In this document: piece after piece, positions 8,464 to 15,904 of the stretch | Numbering within the stretch: the stretch's first letter is position 1 | Layout of the letters: each line of letters starts with the position of its first letter | From: Kytococcus schroeteri | GTDB lineage: Bacteria; Actinomycetota; Actinomycetes; Actinomycetales; Dermatophilaceae | Assembly: GCF_042433515.1 (NCBI RefSeq) | Contig: NZ_JBHLVH010000006.1 | Location: forward strand, 1 to 64,000 | Reading direction: 5' to 3' | DNA: 64,000 nt | Position numbers and translations under genes: made by a program | Notes under the pieces: generated by a model | Databases searched by the model: none | What the model was told of the DNA's origin: nothing | What the model saw: only the letters and a program-made list of their open reading frames with translations

Positions 8464-8799
8464 ATGGAGACCCTCACCAAGACCGCCAACTCCCTGCTCC
8501 GCGGCACCGAGGACGTCGCCCTGTCCCCCATCAAGGGCATCTGGGTGGGCGGCAAGATCACCGCCGACGCCTCCGGTGTCTCGTTCGCCCCCAACGGCGT
8601 GAACAAGGCGATCCACCCGGTCGACACCACCTGGCACCTGGACTACGACCAGATCCGCGCCGTGCGCGTGCGGTTCGGCGTGGTCACCAAGATCGTGGAG
8701 CTGCACGCCGACGACGTGGTGGCCTCCTTCCGCTCCTACGGCGCGCGGAAGCTGGGCCAGGAGATCGCCGCCCGCGCCGGGGTGCCGCTGGAGGGCTGA
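8464..8799 (+). CDS. Small GRAM/PH-like domain protein, copy 2
   Basis: Encodes the same 111 residues as 972-1307, with two silent changes. The upstream box is TACCAT (8450-8455), eight bases before the ATG, so the gene keeps a leaderless-type promoter and is probably expressed. It starts 24 bp after the stop of the AlbA_2-like gene. Its near identity to the other copy implies recent duplication or ongoing gene conversion. Confidence 0.8.
   Translation: METLTKTANSLLRGTEDVALSPIKGIWVGGKITADASGVSFAPNGVNKAIHPVDTTWHLDYDQIRAVRVRFGVVTKIVELHADDVVASFRSYGARKLGQEIAARAGVPLEG
8464..8799. repeat. Right copy of the 336-bp direct repeat
   Basis: 99.4% identical to 972-1307 and in direct orientation. Recombination between the copies would excise a circle of 7,492 bp carrying tetR, reductase, helicase and AlbA_2-like genes and leave one GRAM gene. 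Confidence 0.95.
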
Positions 8800-8880
8800 C
8801 TCAGCCGCGCCCCTCCCGTTGTCCACAGGGTGCGCCGGCACGCCAGCGGGGCTCCTGCCACCCCTGCCACGCTGCCGGGC

Positions 8881-9876
8881 ATGAACCGCACCGTCGCGCT
8901 CACCGTCATCGCCGCCACCACGGCCCTGCTCTCCGCGGGCTGCTCCGCCGCGGACTCCGCTGAGCCGTCCGCGCCGGCGGAGGAGTCCACCAGCCAGAGT
9001 CCCTCGCCCCAGGAAGCCCGCCCCATGGAGGGCGAGGTCGTCTGGGCGTCCCCGGAGCTGGTGGTCACCCGGGTCGCAGGACCGAAGGACGCCGAGCTGA
9101 CCGGTTACTCCCCGGACGGGGAACGCCTGTGGAGCCGCAGCCGGTTCGAGCGCATCGGCAGCGGCGTGTGGTTCTGGGAGGCCGATGGGGTGCTCGCCGT
9201 CCGTGACGCCTACCTGGACGACGGGACCCGCACCACCCTCGCCCTGCTGGACCCCCGCACCGGCGAGGTGGTGGCCGCCGACAGCGCGGAGGGAGACACC
9301 GGTGACCTGCCGAGCGCCGAGGAGCGCCTGACGAAGCGCACCCGGGACTGGGCCACCACCCAGGACGCCGTCAGGGCAGCCCACGGCGGGCCCCGCGTGT
9401 TCGTGGACGCCGACACGCTCTCGCACCCCGTGGCCGTGGTCCACGCGCTCGACTGGGTGAAGGCCACCAACATGCAGACCGGCGAGGAGACCGCCATCGC
9501 GTGCGAGGACGGCTCCACCGTGCTGCCCACTGCGGTCACCTGGCTCCGGGCGGACGGCGCCTACGCGCAGCTGGACGAGCGCATCGTGCTGGACACGCGG
9601 TCCATGGAGGTCTCCTGCTTCGGCGCAGAGGAGGACGAGGACCTCCTGGTGGAGGACGTCTCTGCCGAGGGGCACGTGCTCCAGCGCGACGACGTGGACG
9701 TGCTCCAGCGGGGCGGGAAGCTCTCCGTGGTGACCCTGCAGGGCGGTGTCGTGTGGACCGCCCCCGAGGCCCTCGGCACGGTCATCGGGGCCAGGTTCGT
9801 GGACGAGGACACCCTCGCGGTGAGCGAGCGCGAGGGACAGAACGTGACCACGCACGTGGTGGAGCTGGAGGGCTGA
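8881..9876 (+). CDS. Lipoprotein with probable beta-propeller-like repeats
   Basis: 331 aa. The N-terminus is a lipoprotein signal with lipobox LSAGC (C21), followed by a Ser/Pro/Glu-rich linker. The rest is rich in short strand-turn units such as GEVVWASPELVV and GGVVWTAPEALG, resembling PQQ-like or YncE-like propeller proteins, so an extracytoplasmic binding role is inferred. It ends one base before the convergent MFS gene and no terminator separates them. No specific function can be given. Confidence 0.7.
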   Translation: MNRTVALTVIAATTALLSAGCSAADSAEPSAPAEESTSQSPSPQEARPMEGEVVWASPELVVTRVAGPKDAELTGYSPDGERLWSRSRFERIGSGVWFWEADGVLAVRDAYLDDGTRTTLALLDPRTGEVVAADSAEGDTGDLPSAEERLTKRTRDWATTQDAVRAAHGGPRVFVDADTLSHPVAVVHALDWVKATNMQTGEETAIACEDGSTVLPTAVTWLRADGAYAQLDERIVLDTRSMEVSCFGAEEDEDLLVEDVSAEGHVLQRDDVDVLQRGGKLSVVTLQGGVVWTAPEALGTVIGARFVDEDTLAVSEREGQNVTTHVVELEG

Positions 9877-9877
9877 C

Positions 9878-11089
9878 CTACCCCCGCGGCACGGCCACGG
9901 CCACCCACACCGCCGCCCCCACGGCCAGCGCCACCACCACGCCCACGAGACCGCCCCACCCGGCGCCGCCCCAGGCGAACCCGCCAGCGTACCCCACCAC
10001 GGAGCTGCCCGCGTAGTACGCAAGCGTGTACAGCGACGTGCTCTGCGCCCGCCCCTGCGTGGCCAGCACGCCGGTCCACCCCGAGGCCACCGAGTGCGCG
10101 GCGAAGAACCCGGTGGTGAACACCACCAGGCCGGCCACCACCAGCGGCAGCCACGGGGTCAACGTCACCAGCGCGCCGGCCACCGTCAGCCCCACCGAGC
10201 CCAGCAGCACCGGCAGCCGGCCGTGGCGCCCCGCCATCGAGCCGGCGACGGGCGCCGAGAAGGTGCCCGAGAGGTAGGCCAGGAACAGCAGGCTCACCGC
10301 CCCCACCGAGAGGTGCCACGGCGGTCCCTCCAGCCGGAAACCCAGGTAGTTGTACATGGCCACGAAGCCGCCCATGAGCAGGAAGGCCGTCGCGTAGAGG
10401 GCCAGCAGCGCGGGGCGGCGCAGGTGGGCGGCGCAGGTGCGCGCCACCGATGCCGGGGACGACGTCTGCCGTTGGAAACCCCGCGGCGCCGGCGGCAGCA
10501 GGAACGACGCGGTGGTGGCCACGGCGGCCAGCACTGCCACGGCACCGATGCCGGCGCGCCACCCCATCGCGTCACCCACCGGTGCGGCCACCAGGCGTCC
10601 CAGCAGCCCACCGATGCTCGTGCCCGCCACGTACGTGCCGGCGGCCACGGCCGTGACACGGGCGTCCACCTCCTCGCCCAGATAGGCCACGGCCAGCGCC
10701 GCCACCCCGCCCAGCGCGGCCCCCTCGGCCACGCGGAGGGCCAGCATCAGCTCGAACCAGGGGCACCACGGCACCGCCAGGCCCAGCACGGTGCCGGCCA
10801 CCAGCGCGATGCGGATGGCGCGCAGACGGCCGATGCGGTCGGCCACGAGCGACCACGGCAGCACCGCGAGCGCCAGGCCGAGCGTGGCCGCGGAGACGGT
10901 GAGCGCGGCCTGCGAGGCGGGCACGCCCAGGTCGGCAGCCAGCAGCGGGAGCACGCCCTGGGGCGAGTACAGCTGCGCGAAGCACGCGATGCCCGCGGCG
11001 AACAGGGCGGCCTGGATGCGGCGGTAGCCCGGGGTCCCCTTGGCGTGGCCCGACCAGCGGTCGGCGGCGGAGGCGGTGGGGGTGGGCAC
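9878..11089 (-). CDS. MFS transporter (YnfM/CynX-like)
   Basis: 403 aa with about 12 hydrophobic segments. It has the MFS motif A form LVADRIGRLRAIR in the loop after helix 2, and the second half repeats the pattern (GSMAGRHGRLPVL). The overall look (YSPQGVLPLLAADLGV near the N-terminus) matches YnfM-type efflux permeases. The start is a GTG; the -10 TACCCT (complement of 11097-11102) lies seven bases upstream, so a leaderless message is likely. Substrate unknown. Confidence 0.85.
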   Translation of the reverse strand: MPTPTASAADRWSGHAKGTPGYRRIQAALFAAGIACFAQLYSPQGVLPLLAADLGVPASQAALTVSAATLGLALAVLPWSLVADRIGRLRAIRIALVAGTVLGLAVPWCPWFELMLALRVAEGAALGGVAALAVAYLGEEVDARVTAVAAGTYVAGTSIGGLLGRLVAAPVGDAMGWRAGIGAVAVLAAVATTASFLLPPAPRGFQRQTSSPASVARTCAAHLRRPALLALYATAFLLMGGFVAMYNYLGFRLEGPPWHLSVGAVSLLFLAYLSGTFSAPVAGSMAGRHGRLPVLLGSVGLTVAGALVTLTPWLPLVVAGLVVFTTGFFAAHSVASGWTGVLATQGRAQSTSLYTLAYYAGSSVVGYAGGFAWGGAGWGGLVGVVVALAVGAAVWVAVAVPRG

Positions 11090-11138
11090 GGCATCGAGGG
11101 TAGGCGGGGCGGGTGGCAGGCCGAGGGGGCGCCCCGGG

Positions 11139-11396
11139 CACCGTCTTCGACCACTTCTCGCCGTCGTACTTCGTGTACTGGGCCAGGAAGAGCGACTCCT
11201 CGCCCTGGGTGGGCACGTCGCGGGCCGTGGTCTGCAGCTCCAGGGTCAGTGCGGCATCGGTCACGGTGACCCCCTGACCGGTGGGCTCGTGCGACCAGTA
11301 CTCGCGCGCGTCGATGGTGCCGATGCGCACGGCCAGCTGGTGGCCCTTCGCGAGCGTCCACTCGACGTCCCGCAGGTCCACGGCGTGCCGGCCACC
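11139..11396 (-). pseudogene. C-terminal remnant of an S15/CocE-type peptidase
   Basis: Translation gives DVEWTLAKGHQLAVRIG, then a segment ending in LELQTTARDVPTQGEES and FLAQYTKYDG. This resembles the beta-sandwich C-terminal domain of X-Pro dipeptidyl-peptidase/CocE proteins. Nothing of the alpha/beta-hydrolase part (GxSxG) is nearby and there is no plausible start, so it is a decayed 3' fragment. It sits between the MFS promoter and the DUF222-HNH gene, a sign of past deletion or insertion here. Confidence 0.5.
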
Positions 11397-11467
11397 GTCC
11401 GCGGCCAGGCCACGGCCACGGCCTGGGCGAGGCGGGTGGGTGTTCATCCACATGTTCTACATAGGGG

Positions 11468-11497
11468 TTGTCTTTGTTGAGATGTGTGTACTAGTAT
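11468..11497 (+). promoter_or_regulatory. Promoter of the DUF222-HNH gene
   Basis: TTGTCT (11468-11473) and TAGTAT (11492-11497) are 18 bp apart in an unusually A/T-rich stretch. The start codon at 11545 with its own ribosome-binding site is about 40 nt beyond the expected transcript start. Confidence 0.5.
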
Positions 11498-11544
11498 TGC
11501 TGGTGACGGAGGGGACGACCGACGACACCGGGAGGGGGTGCGAG

Positions 11545-13134
11545 ATGGCCGCCGTCACGCACGATGCAGCGCCACCGGCACCACCGCCCCCGGCGGGTCC
11601 GGTCAGCACCGGCCCGCCGGATGGCGCAACTCCGGGGAGCGGGGCACTGGGCCGGGCCCACGACGCGGTAGCACGCGCTCACGAGGCGGCGGACGCGCTG
11701 ATCCGGGCCGTGGCCTCGCTCGGCGAGGCGGCCTCCACGCTCGGCCCCCAAGAGCTCGAGTGGCTGGTGGAGCAGACGCAGGCCCTGGCCAACCGGCACG
11801 ACCGCGTGCGCTCCCGCGCGCTCGACGTGGTGCGACGGACCCGGGAGGCGGGTCGCGCCGGCCACGACGACGACGCGCAGTTCACCGCCGGACGCACCCG
11901 CACGGACCGACGGTCGGCCTCCGAGGACGAGCGACTCGCCCGCGCCCTGGGCAACCACGCGCCCGCCGAGCCCGAGGACGTCGACACGGGTGAGCCGAAC
12001 GGGCCGGGCAGCGCGGGCAGCGGCGACCGTGGCGAAGGGGCCGGACGGCGCCAGTCCCCCACTGCCGACGCCTGGGACGCGGGCCGCATCACGCGCCAGC
12101 AGGCGCGCATCATCACCAGCGCGCTGGAGGACCTGCCCGAGGACGTGACGCCCGAGGAGCGGCTCCGGATCGAGACGAGGCTGGTGCGCAAGGCGCAACG
12201 GATGTCACCGGGCCAACTGCGGCGTGAGGCCCGGCGCTGCCTGCAGGAGCTGGACCGAACCGCTGCCGAGGTGGACGCCCACCACGACGCGGTGGTGCGC
12301 TCGGAGGAGGAGGCCGCCTGGGAGGCCGCGAGCTTCTGGATGGTCGACCGCGGGGACGGCACGAGCTACGGCCAGTTCGTGCTGCCCACGCTGCAGGCGC
12401 GCATGCTCGGCAAGGCCCTGCAGGCCGCCACCGCGCCGCGACGACTGGCCCACCAGCAGCGCCAGCAGTCAGCGACCCGGGGCGCGGCGGACGACGCGGG
12501 CACGGGGCCGCTCGAGGGCGAGCCCGGACTCCCCGAGCCGGCCGGCGACGAGCTCACGGGCACAGCCTGGAGGGACCAGCAGATCGACTGGTCCCACGAG
12601 CGGGGCAAGGCGTTCGCCGAGCTGATCGACCACCTGCCGACCGACCACCTGGGGTCGAAGATCAACGCGATCCTGCTGGTGACCACCGACCTCGAGACCC
12701 TGCGAGGCGAGACCGACCGGACCGGCATCACCGACACCGGAGACGACGTCTCGGCCGGGCAGGTGCGGCGGCTCGCGAGCAATGCCGGGATCATCCCGGT
12801 GGTCATGGGCGGCGAGTCGCTGCCTCTCGACCTGGGGCGCCAGTCGCGCTCCTTCACCGACGGCCAGCGGGCAGCGTTGGCCACGCGGTACCGCGAGTGC
12901 GCCGCGGAGGACTGCGATCGACCGTTCTCCTGGTGCGAGATCCATCATGACCAGCCGTGGGCACCAGTGCGGGGGCCGGGCGGCGAGGTACTCGACCCCG
13001 GCGGCGGGGCGACCGACCTGACCAACGGGATCCCGCTGTGCGGGCGACACCACCGACGACTCAGTGACCCGACCGTGCGCCACGTGGTGCACCGGGCACC
13101 CGACGGCACTGCCGTGGTGGGGTTCCGACCATGA
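11545..13134 (+). CDS. DUF222 domain HNH endonuclease-like protein
   Basis: 529 aa. The start at 11545 is chosen for the GGAGGGGG six bases upstream. The N-terminal two thirds are the helical DUF222 region (ELEWLVEQTQALANRHDRVRS, cut here to its key part, then AWDAGRITRQQARII). The C-terminus is an HNH module with zinc cysteines C452, C457, C464, the pair H467-H468, N494 and C499-H502-H503. Such proteins are abundant, often multicopy, in actinobacteria; nuclease activity on DNA is inferred from the motif and the cellular role is unknown. A Pro/Ala-rich leader precedes the domain. Confidence 0.88.
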   Translation: MAAVTHDAAPPAPPPPAGPVSTGPPDGATPGSGALGRAHDAVARAHEAADALIRAVASLGEAASTLGPQELEWLVEQTQALANRHDRVRSRALDVVRRTREAGRAGHDDDAQFTAGRTRTDRRSASEDERLARALGNHAPAEPEDVDTGEPNGPGSAGSGDRGEGAGRRQSPTADAWDAGRITRQQARIITSALEDLPEDVTPEERLRIETRLVRKAQRMSPGQLRREARRCLQELDRTAAEVDAHHDAVVRSEEEAAWEAASFWMVDRGDGTSYGQFVLPTLQARMLGKALQAATAPRRLAHQQRQQSATRGAADDAGTGPLEGEPGLPEPAGDELTGTAWRDQQIDWSHERGKAFAELIDHLPTDHLGSKINAILLVTTDLETLRGETDRTGITDTGDDVSAGQVRRLASNAGIIPVVMGGESLPLDLGRQSRSFTDGQRAALATRYRECAAEDCDRPFSWCEIHHDQPWAPVRGPGGEVLDPGGGATDLTNGIPLCGRHHRRLSDPTVRHVVHRAPDGTAVVGFRP

Positions 13135-13166
13135 GGGCTCCCATTCGCCCGCACCACACGCCCACT

Positions 13167-13230
13167 GGGGCCGTGGGGCCGTGGGGCCGTGGGGCCGTGG
13201 GGCCGTGGGGCCGTGGGGCCGTGGGGCCGT
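13167..13230. repeat. Tandem repeat, eight perfect copies of GGGGCCGT
   Basis: An 8-bp unit repeated eight times without a mismatch, 32 bp after the DUF222-HNH stop and 32 bp before the next promoter. Uniform copies suggest slipped-strand expansion, so the copy number may vary between strains. Confidence 0.95.
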
Positions 13231-13273
13231 GGGCACAGCCTGCCCGACCGGCCCCGCTGCGTACTCTGGGCCG

Positions 13274-13555
13274 ATGATCGAGCCGCCGGAGTTCCAGGGC
13301 GATGCGCCTCGCCAGACGCCCGCCCAGCGCCGCCAGAAGCGGGTGGCTGGCGCCAGCATCGCGGGGCTGGTGGTGTTCCTGCTCGCATTCTGGGTGCTGG
13401 GGCACACCTGGCCGTCCCCCACCAGCCCGGAGGGATGGGGGTCCTTCCTCGTGTGCGTCGGCCTGGGGGCCATGGCCTTTGGCGCCGGACTCGCCCTGCG
13501 GGACCCCGACGAGGTGCGCCGCGAGGACGACGACCCGGAGCGCGGCATCGTCTGA
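13274..13555 (+). CDS. Small two-helix membrane protein
   Basis: 93 aa. A soluble, basic N-terminus (RRQKR) precedes two transmembrane segments at about 24-43 and 56-75; the C-terminus is acidic (RREDDDPE). A TACTCT box at 13262-13267 lies six bases upstream of the ATG, so a leaderless start is likely. This combination supports a real gene. No family is recognised. Confidence 0.65.
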   Translation: MIEPPEFQGDAPRQTPAQRRQKRVAGASIAGLVVFLLAFWVLGHTWPSPTSPEGWGSFLVCVGLGAMAFGAGLALRDPDEVRREDDDPERGIV

Positions 13556-13595
13556 CCTGCCCACGGCCCGACCTGTCCGCACGTCATCGCGGCGG

Positions 13596-13961
13596 CTGGC
13601 CCTGTCGCTGCTGGTGCACCGCGGCGCCGCGGCGGCCACGCTGCCCGGCATCATGGCCGCCCTGGCCGACGCCGGGGTCACCGTGCACGGCGACGAGGCG
13701 GTGCGCGGCTACGCCGAGGCGGCCGGCGCCACGTGAGTGCCGGTCACCGACGACCGGGCCGCGGCACGGCGCTTCACCGCCGAGGTGGACGCGGCCGCCG
13801 TGCTGGTGAACGCCTCCACCCGGTTCACCGACGGCGGCGAGTTCGGGTTCGGGGCGGAGATCGGCATCTCCACGCAGAAGCTGCACGCACGCGGGCCGAT
13901 GGCGCTGCCGGAGCTGACCACCACCAAGTGGGTCGTGGAGGGCGACGGCCAGGTGCGCTGA
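13596..13961 (+). pseudogene. proA: Decayed proA (glutamate-5-semialdehyde dehydrogenase) 3' fragment
   Basis: Two in-frame pieces match the end of ProA. The first (SLLVHRGAAAATLPGIMAAL, then GVTVHGDEAVR) corresponds to the segment after the active-site region. After a TGA at 13734-13736 the second begins with VTDDRAAARRF, then VLVNASTRFTDGGEFGFGAE, and ends WVVEGDGQVR, the typical ProA C-terminus. About 40 residues normally between them are missing, and so is the whole N-terminal two thirds with the catalytic cysteine. It cannot encode a working enzyme; an intact proA should exist elsewhere. Confidence 0.8.
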
Positions 13962-13994
13962 GCCGGCGCGCCCCGGGTCGGCGCACACGCCATC

Positions 13995-14054
13995 GGGCCG
14001 GGCGCGTTCCCGTCCGCCGCGTCGCGTCGCGGTCTTCGGGAACGCACCCGGCCC
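13995..14054. terminator. Terminator downstream of fmdA
   Basis: Arms 13995-14012 and 14037-14054 are 18 bp with one mismatch. It sits between the fmdA stop codon and the convergent proA remnant and would serve the minus-strand fmdB-fmdA transcript. No T-run follows, as is common in GC-rich genomes. Confidence 0.6.
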
Positions 14055-14072
14055 GTGGTGCCGGTGCCGGCC

Positions 14073-15326
14073 TCAGGCCAGCGAGGCCCGCGGGGCGCCG
14101 ATGCCCGGGTCGATCTTCGGCACGTCCCCGGCGCCGGGCCGGATGTCGATGTCGAAGATCTCCGTGGGCAGGTAGACCGTGGCGCACGCGTTGGGGATGT
14201 CCACCACGCCCGAGAAGCGGCCCTCGATCGGCGCGGCACCCAGCAGCAGGTAGGCCTGCTCCTTGGACCAGCCGAAGGTGCTCAGGTAGTCGATGGCGTG
14301 CAGGCAGGCCCGCTGGTAGGCCAGGTGCGAGTCGAGGTACCGCTGCTCGCCGTCCAGCGTCACCGAGGTGCCCGAGAAGCTGAGCCACTGGCTGTAGCGC
14401 GGCTCCACGTTGCCCGGCATGAAGATCGCGTTCTCGGTGACCCCGTACTTCTCCATGCCGCCGGGGATGACGTCCACGTGGAAGTCGATGAAGCCACCCA
14501 TCTCGATGCCGCCGCAGAAGGTGATCTCGCCGTCGCCCTGGCTGAAGTGCAGGTCGCCCACGGAGAAGTTCGCGCCGTCCACGAACACCGGGTAGAACAC
14601 GCGCGTGCCCTTGGACAGGTTCTTGATGTCCTGGTTTCCGCCGTTCTCACGCGGCGGGGCGGTGCGGGCGGCCTCGCCGGCCACGCGGTCGTAGTCTCCC
14701 TGCGGAACACCACCGAGGATGGCGTCCTTCGGCTGCGGCGGCAGGGCCAGCGGCGGCACGCGCTCGGGGTCGGTGGCGATCAGCGCGGCCTCGCGGGTGT
14801 TCCACTTCCCCAGCAGCTCCGCGGAGGGCGCGGTGCCCATGAGACCCGGGTGGATGATGCCGGTGAAGCTCACGCCCGGCACGTGGCGGGACGTGGCGGT
14901 CTGGCCGGTGAAGTCCCACACGGCCTTGTACGCGTCCGGGAACTCGTCGGTAAGGAAGGAGCCACCGTTCTTCTTGGCGAAGATGCCGGTGTAGCCCCAG
15001 CCCTGGCCGGCCAGCGGGCCCTCCTCCTGCGGGATCGGGCCCACGTCGAGGATGTCGACCACCAGCAGGTCACCGGGCTTGGCGCCCTCCACCCGGAACG
15101 GGCCGGAGAGGGTGTGCACCTTGTCCAGCGGCGCGTCGCGGATGTCCTCGGCGGAGTCGTCGTTCTTCATGAACCCGTCGAACCACTCGCGGCAGTCCAC
15201 GCGGAACGTGTCGCCCGGCTTGACGGTGGCCACCGGCGGGATCTCGGGGTGCCACCGGTTGTGGCCCAGCTTCTCCTGCTCGGTGAAGGACTTGGCGGAG
15301 TCCAGCGGGAAGATGTTCTTCGGCAT
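14073..15326 (-). CDS. fmdA: Formamidase/acetamidase
   Basis: 417 aa, the usual length of FmdA_AmdA family enzymes, which hydrolyse formamide or acetamide to ammonia and the acid in the cytoplasm. Recognisable family stretches include TFRVDCREWFDG near the N-terminus, GPLAGQGWGYTGIF, HPGLMGTAPS, GDLHFSQGDGEI and the GGIEMGGF segment. A GGAAGGAG lies close to the ATG. The small fmdB-like gene lies upstream, 56 bp away and co-directional, as in classical fmd operons, pointing to use of amides as nitrogen source. Confidence 0.92.
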   Translation of the reverse strand: MPKNIFPLDSAKSFTEQEKLGHNRWHPEIPPVATVKPGDTFRVDCREWFDGFMKNDDSAEDIRDAPLDKVHTLSGPFRVEGAKPGDLLVVDILDVGPIPQEEGPLAGQGWGYTGIFAKKNGGSFLTDEFPDAYKAVWDFTGQTATSRHVPGVSFTGIIHPGLMGTAPSAELLGKWNTREAALIATDPERVPPLALPPQPKDAILGGVPQGDYDRVAGEAARTAPPRENGGNQDIKNLSKGTRVFYPVFVDGANFSVGDLHFSQGDGEITFCGGIEMGGFIDFHVDVIPGGMEKYGVTENAIFMPGNVEPRYSQWLSFSGTSVTLDGEQRYLDSHLAYQRACLHAIDYLSTFGWSKEQAYLLLGAAPIEGRFSGVVDIPNACATVYLPTEIFDIDIRPGAGDVPKIDPGIGAPRASLA

Positions 15327-15382
15327 CACGTGCTCCTTCCGGGGGCCGCCCCGGACCTCCCGGAGCGGTGGCGTGGGGGTGC

Positions 15383-15670
15383 TCAGGGGCGAGGCAGCTT
15401 GGCGTGCCGCGGGTCGCGGCTCACCGGGGTGGCGCGGCGGTTTCCCGCGCCGGGCACGGCATCGACCACCTGGGGGGCGTGCGCGGTGGCCTCGGTGGAC
15501 TCGATGAGGCGCGCCCGCGGGTCGTTGCCGCGGCCGATGCGGGGCGAGGAGATGAGCCGGCGCGCGGCGGCCCCGCAGGTGGGGCAGGCGATGGGCTCGT
15601 CGGCGCGGGCGAGCGGCACCTGCACCTCGCCCTCGTGGGCGGCCTCGCAACGGACGGCGTACAACGGCAC
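15383..15670 (-). CDS. fmdB: FmdB-type zinc-ribbon protein
   Basis: 95 aa from a GTG with GGAGG five bases upstream. The N-terminus PLYAVRCEAAHEGE and the CPTC pair form the single zinc ribbon of the FmdB family. The first knuckle has one Cys and a His instead of CxxC, so metal binding may differ. The C-terminal half is disordered and basic. FmdB proteins are thought to regulate the amidase; the gene is first in the fmdB-fmdA operon. A second FmdB-like gene is at 48900. Confidence 0.75.
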   Translation of the reverse strand: MPLYAVRCEAAHEGEVQVPLARADEPIACPTCGAAARRLISSPRIGRGNDPRARLIESTEATAHAPQVVDAVPGAGNRRATPVSRDPRHAKLPRP

Positions 15671-15743
15671 CTCGGCCTCCTGACGATGGGGCGTGGCTCG
15701 GTCGGGCGGGACCCGGGGCCGCCGGGTGGACGGCCGTGCCCCG

Positions 15744-15772
15744 AACCTATGCGCCCCGACGCATCCCAGCAA
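15744..15772 (-). promoter_or_regulatory. Promoter of the fmdB-fmdA operon
   Basis: On the minus strand TTGCTG (15772-15767) and TAGGTT (15749-15744) are separated by 17 bp, leaving a leader of about 70 nt before the GTG at 15670. Confidence 0.5.
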
Positions 15773-15904
15773 GGGGTGGGGCGAGGTCGGTCCGGGTGAG
15801 GGCGTGCGGGCCCGGCGTGGCAGCACCGGGACGCGGTTCCGGGTCAGGACCCCGCCCCAGGTCAGGACCCCCGCCAACCCGGCCAGCCCCCCCCGCGCGG
15901 CGGC

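Noticed and set aside
972..8799. Composite transposon bounded by the 336-bp repeats
   Set aside because: The repeats encode a GRAM-like protein, have no terminal inverted repeats, and no transposase is present.
11545..13134. DUF222-HNH gene as a homing endonuclease or prophage part
   Set aside because: No intron, intein or phage genes nearby; such genes are common stand-alone actinobacterial genes.
13167..13230. CRISPR-like array
   Set aside because: Units are contiguous 8-mers with no spacers.
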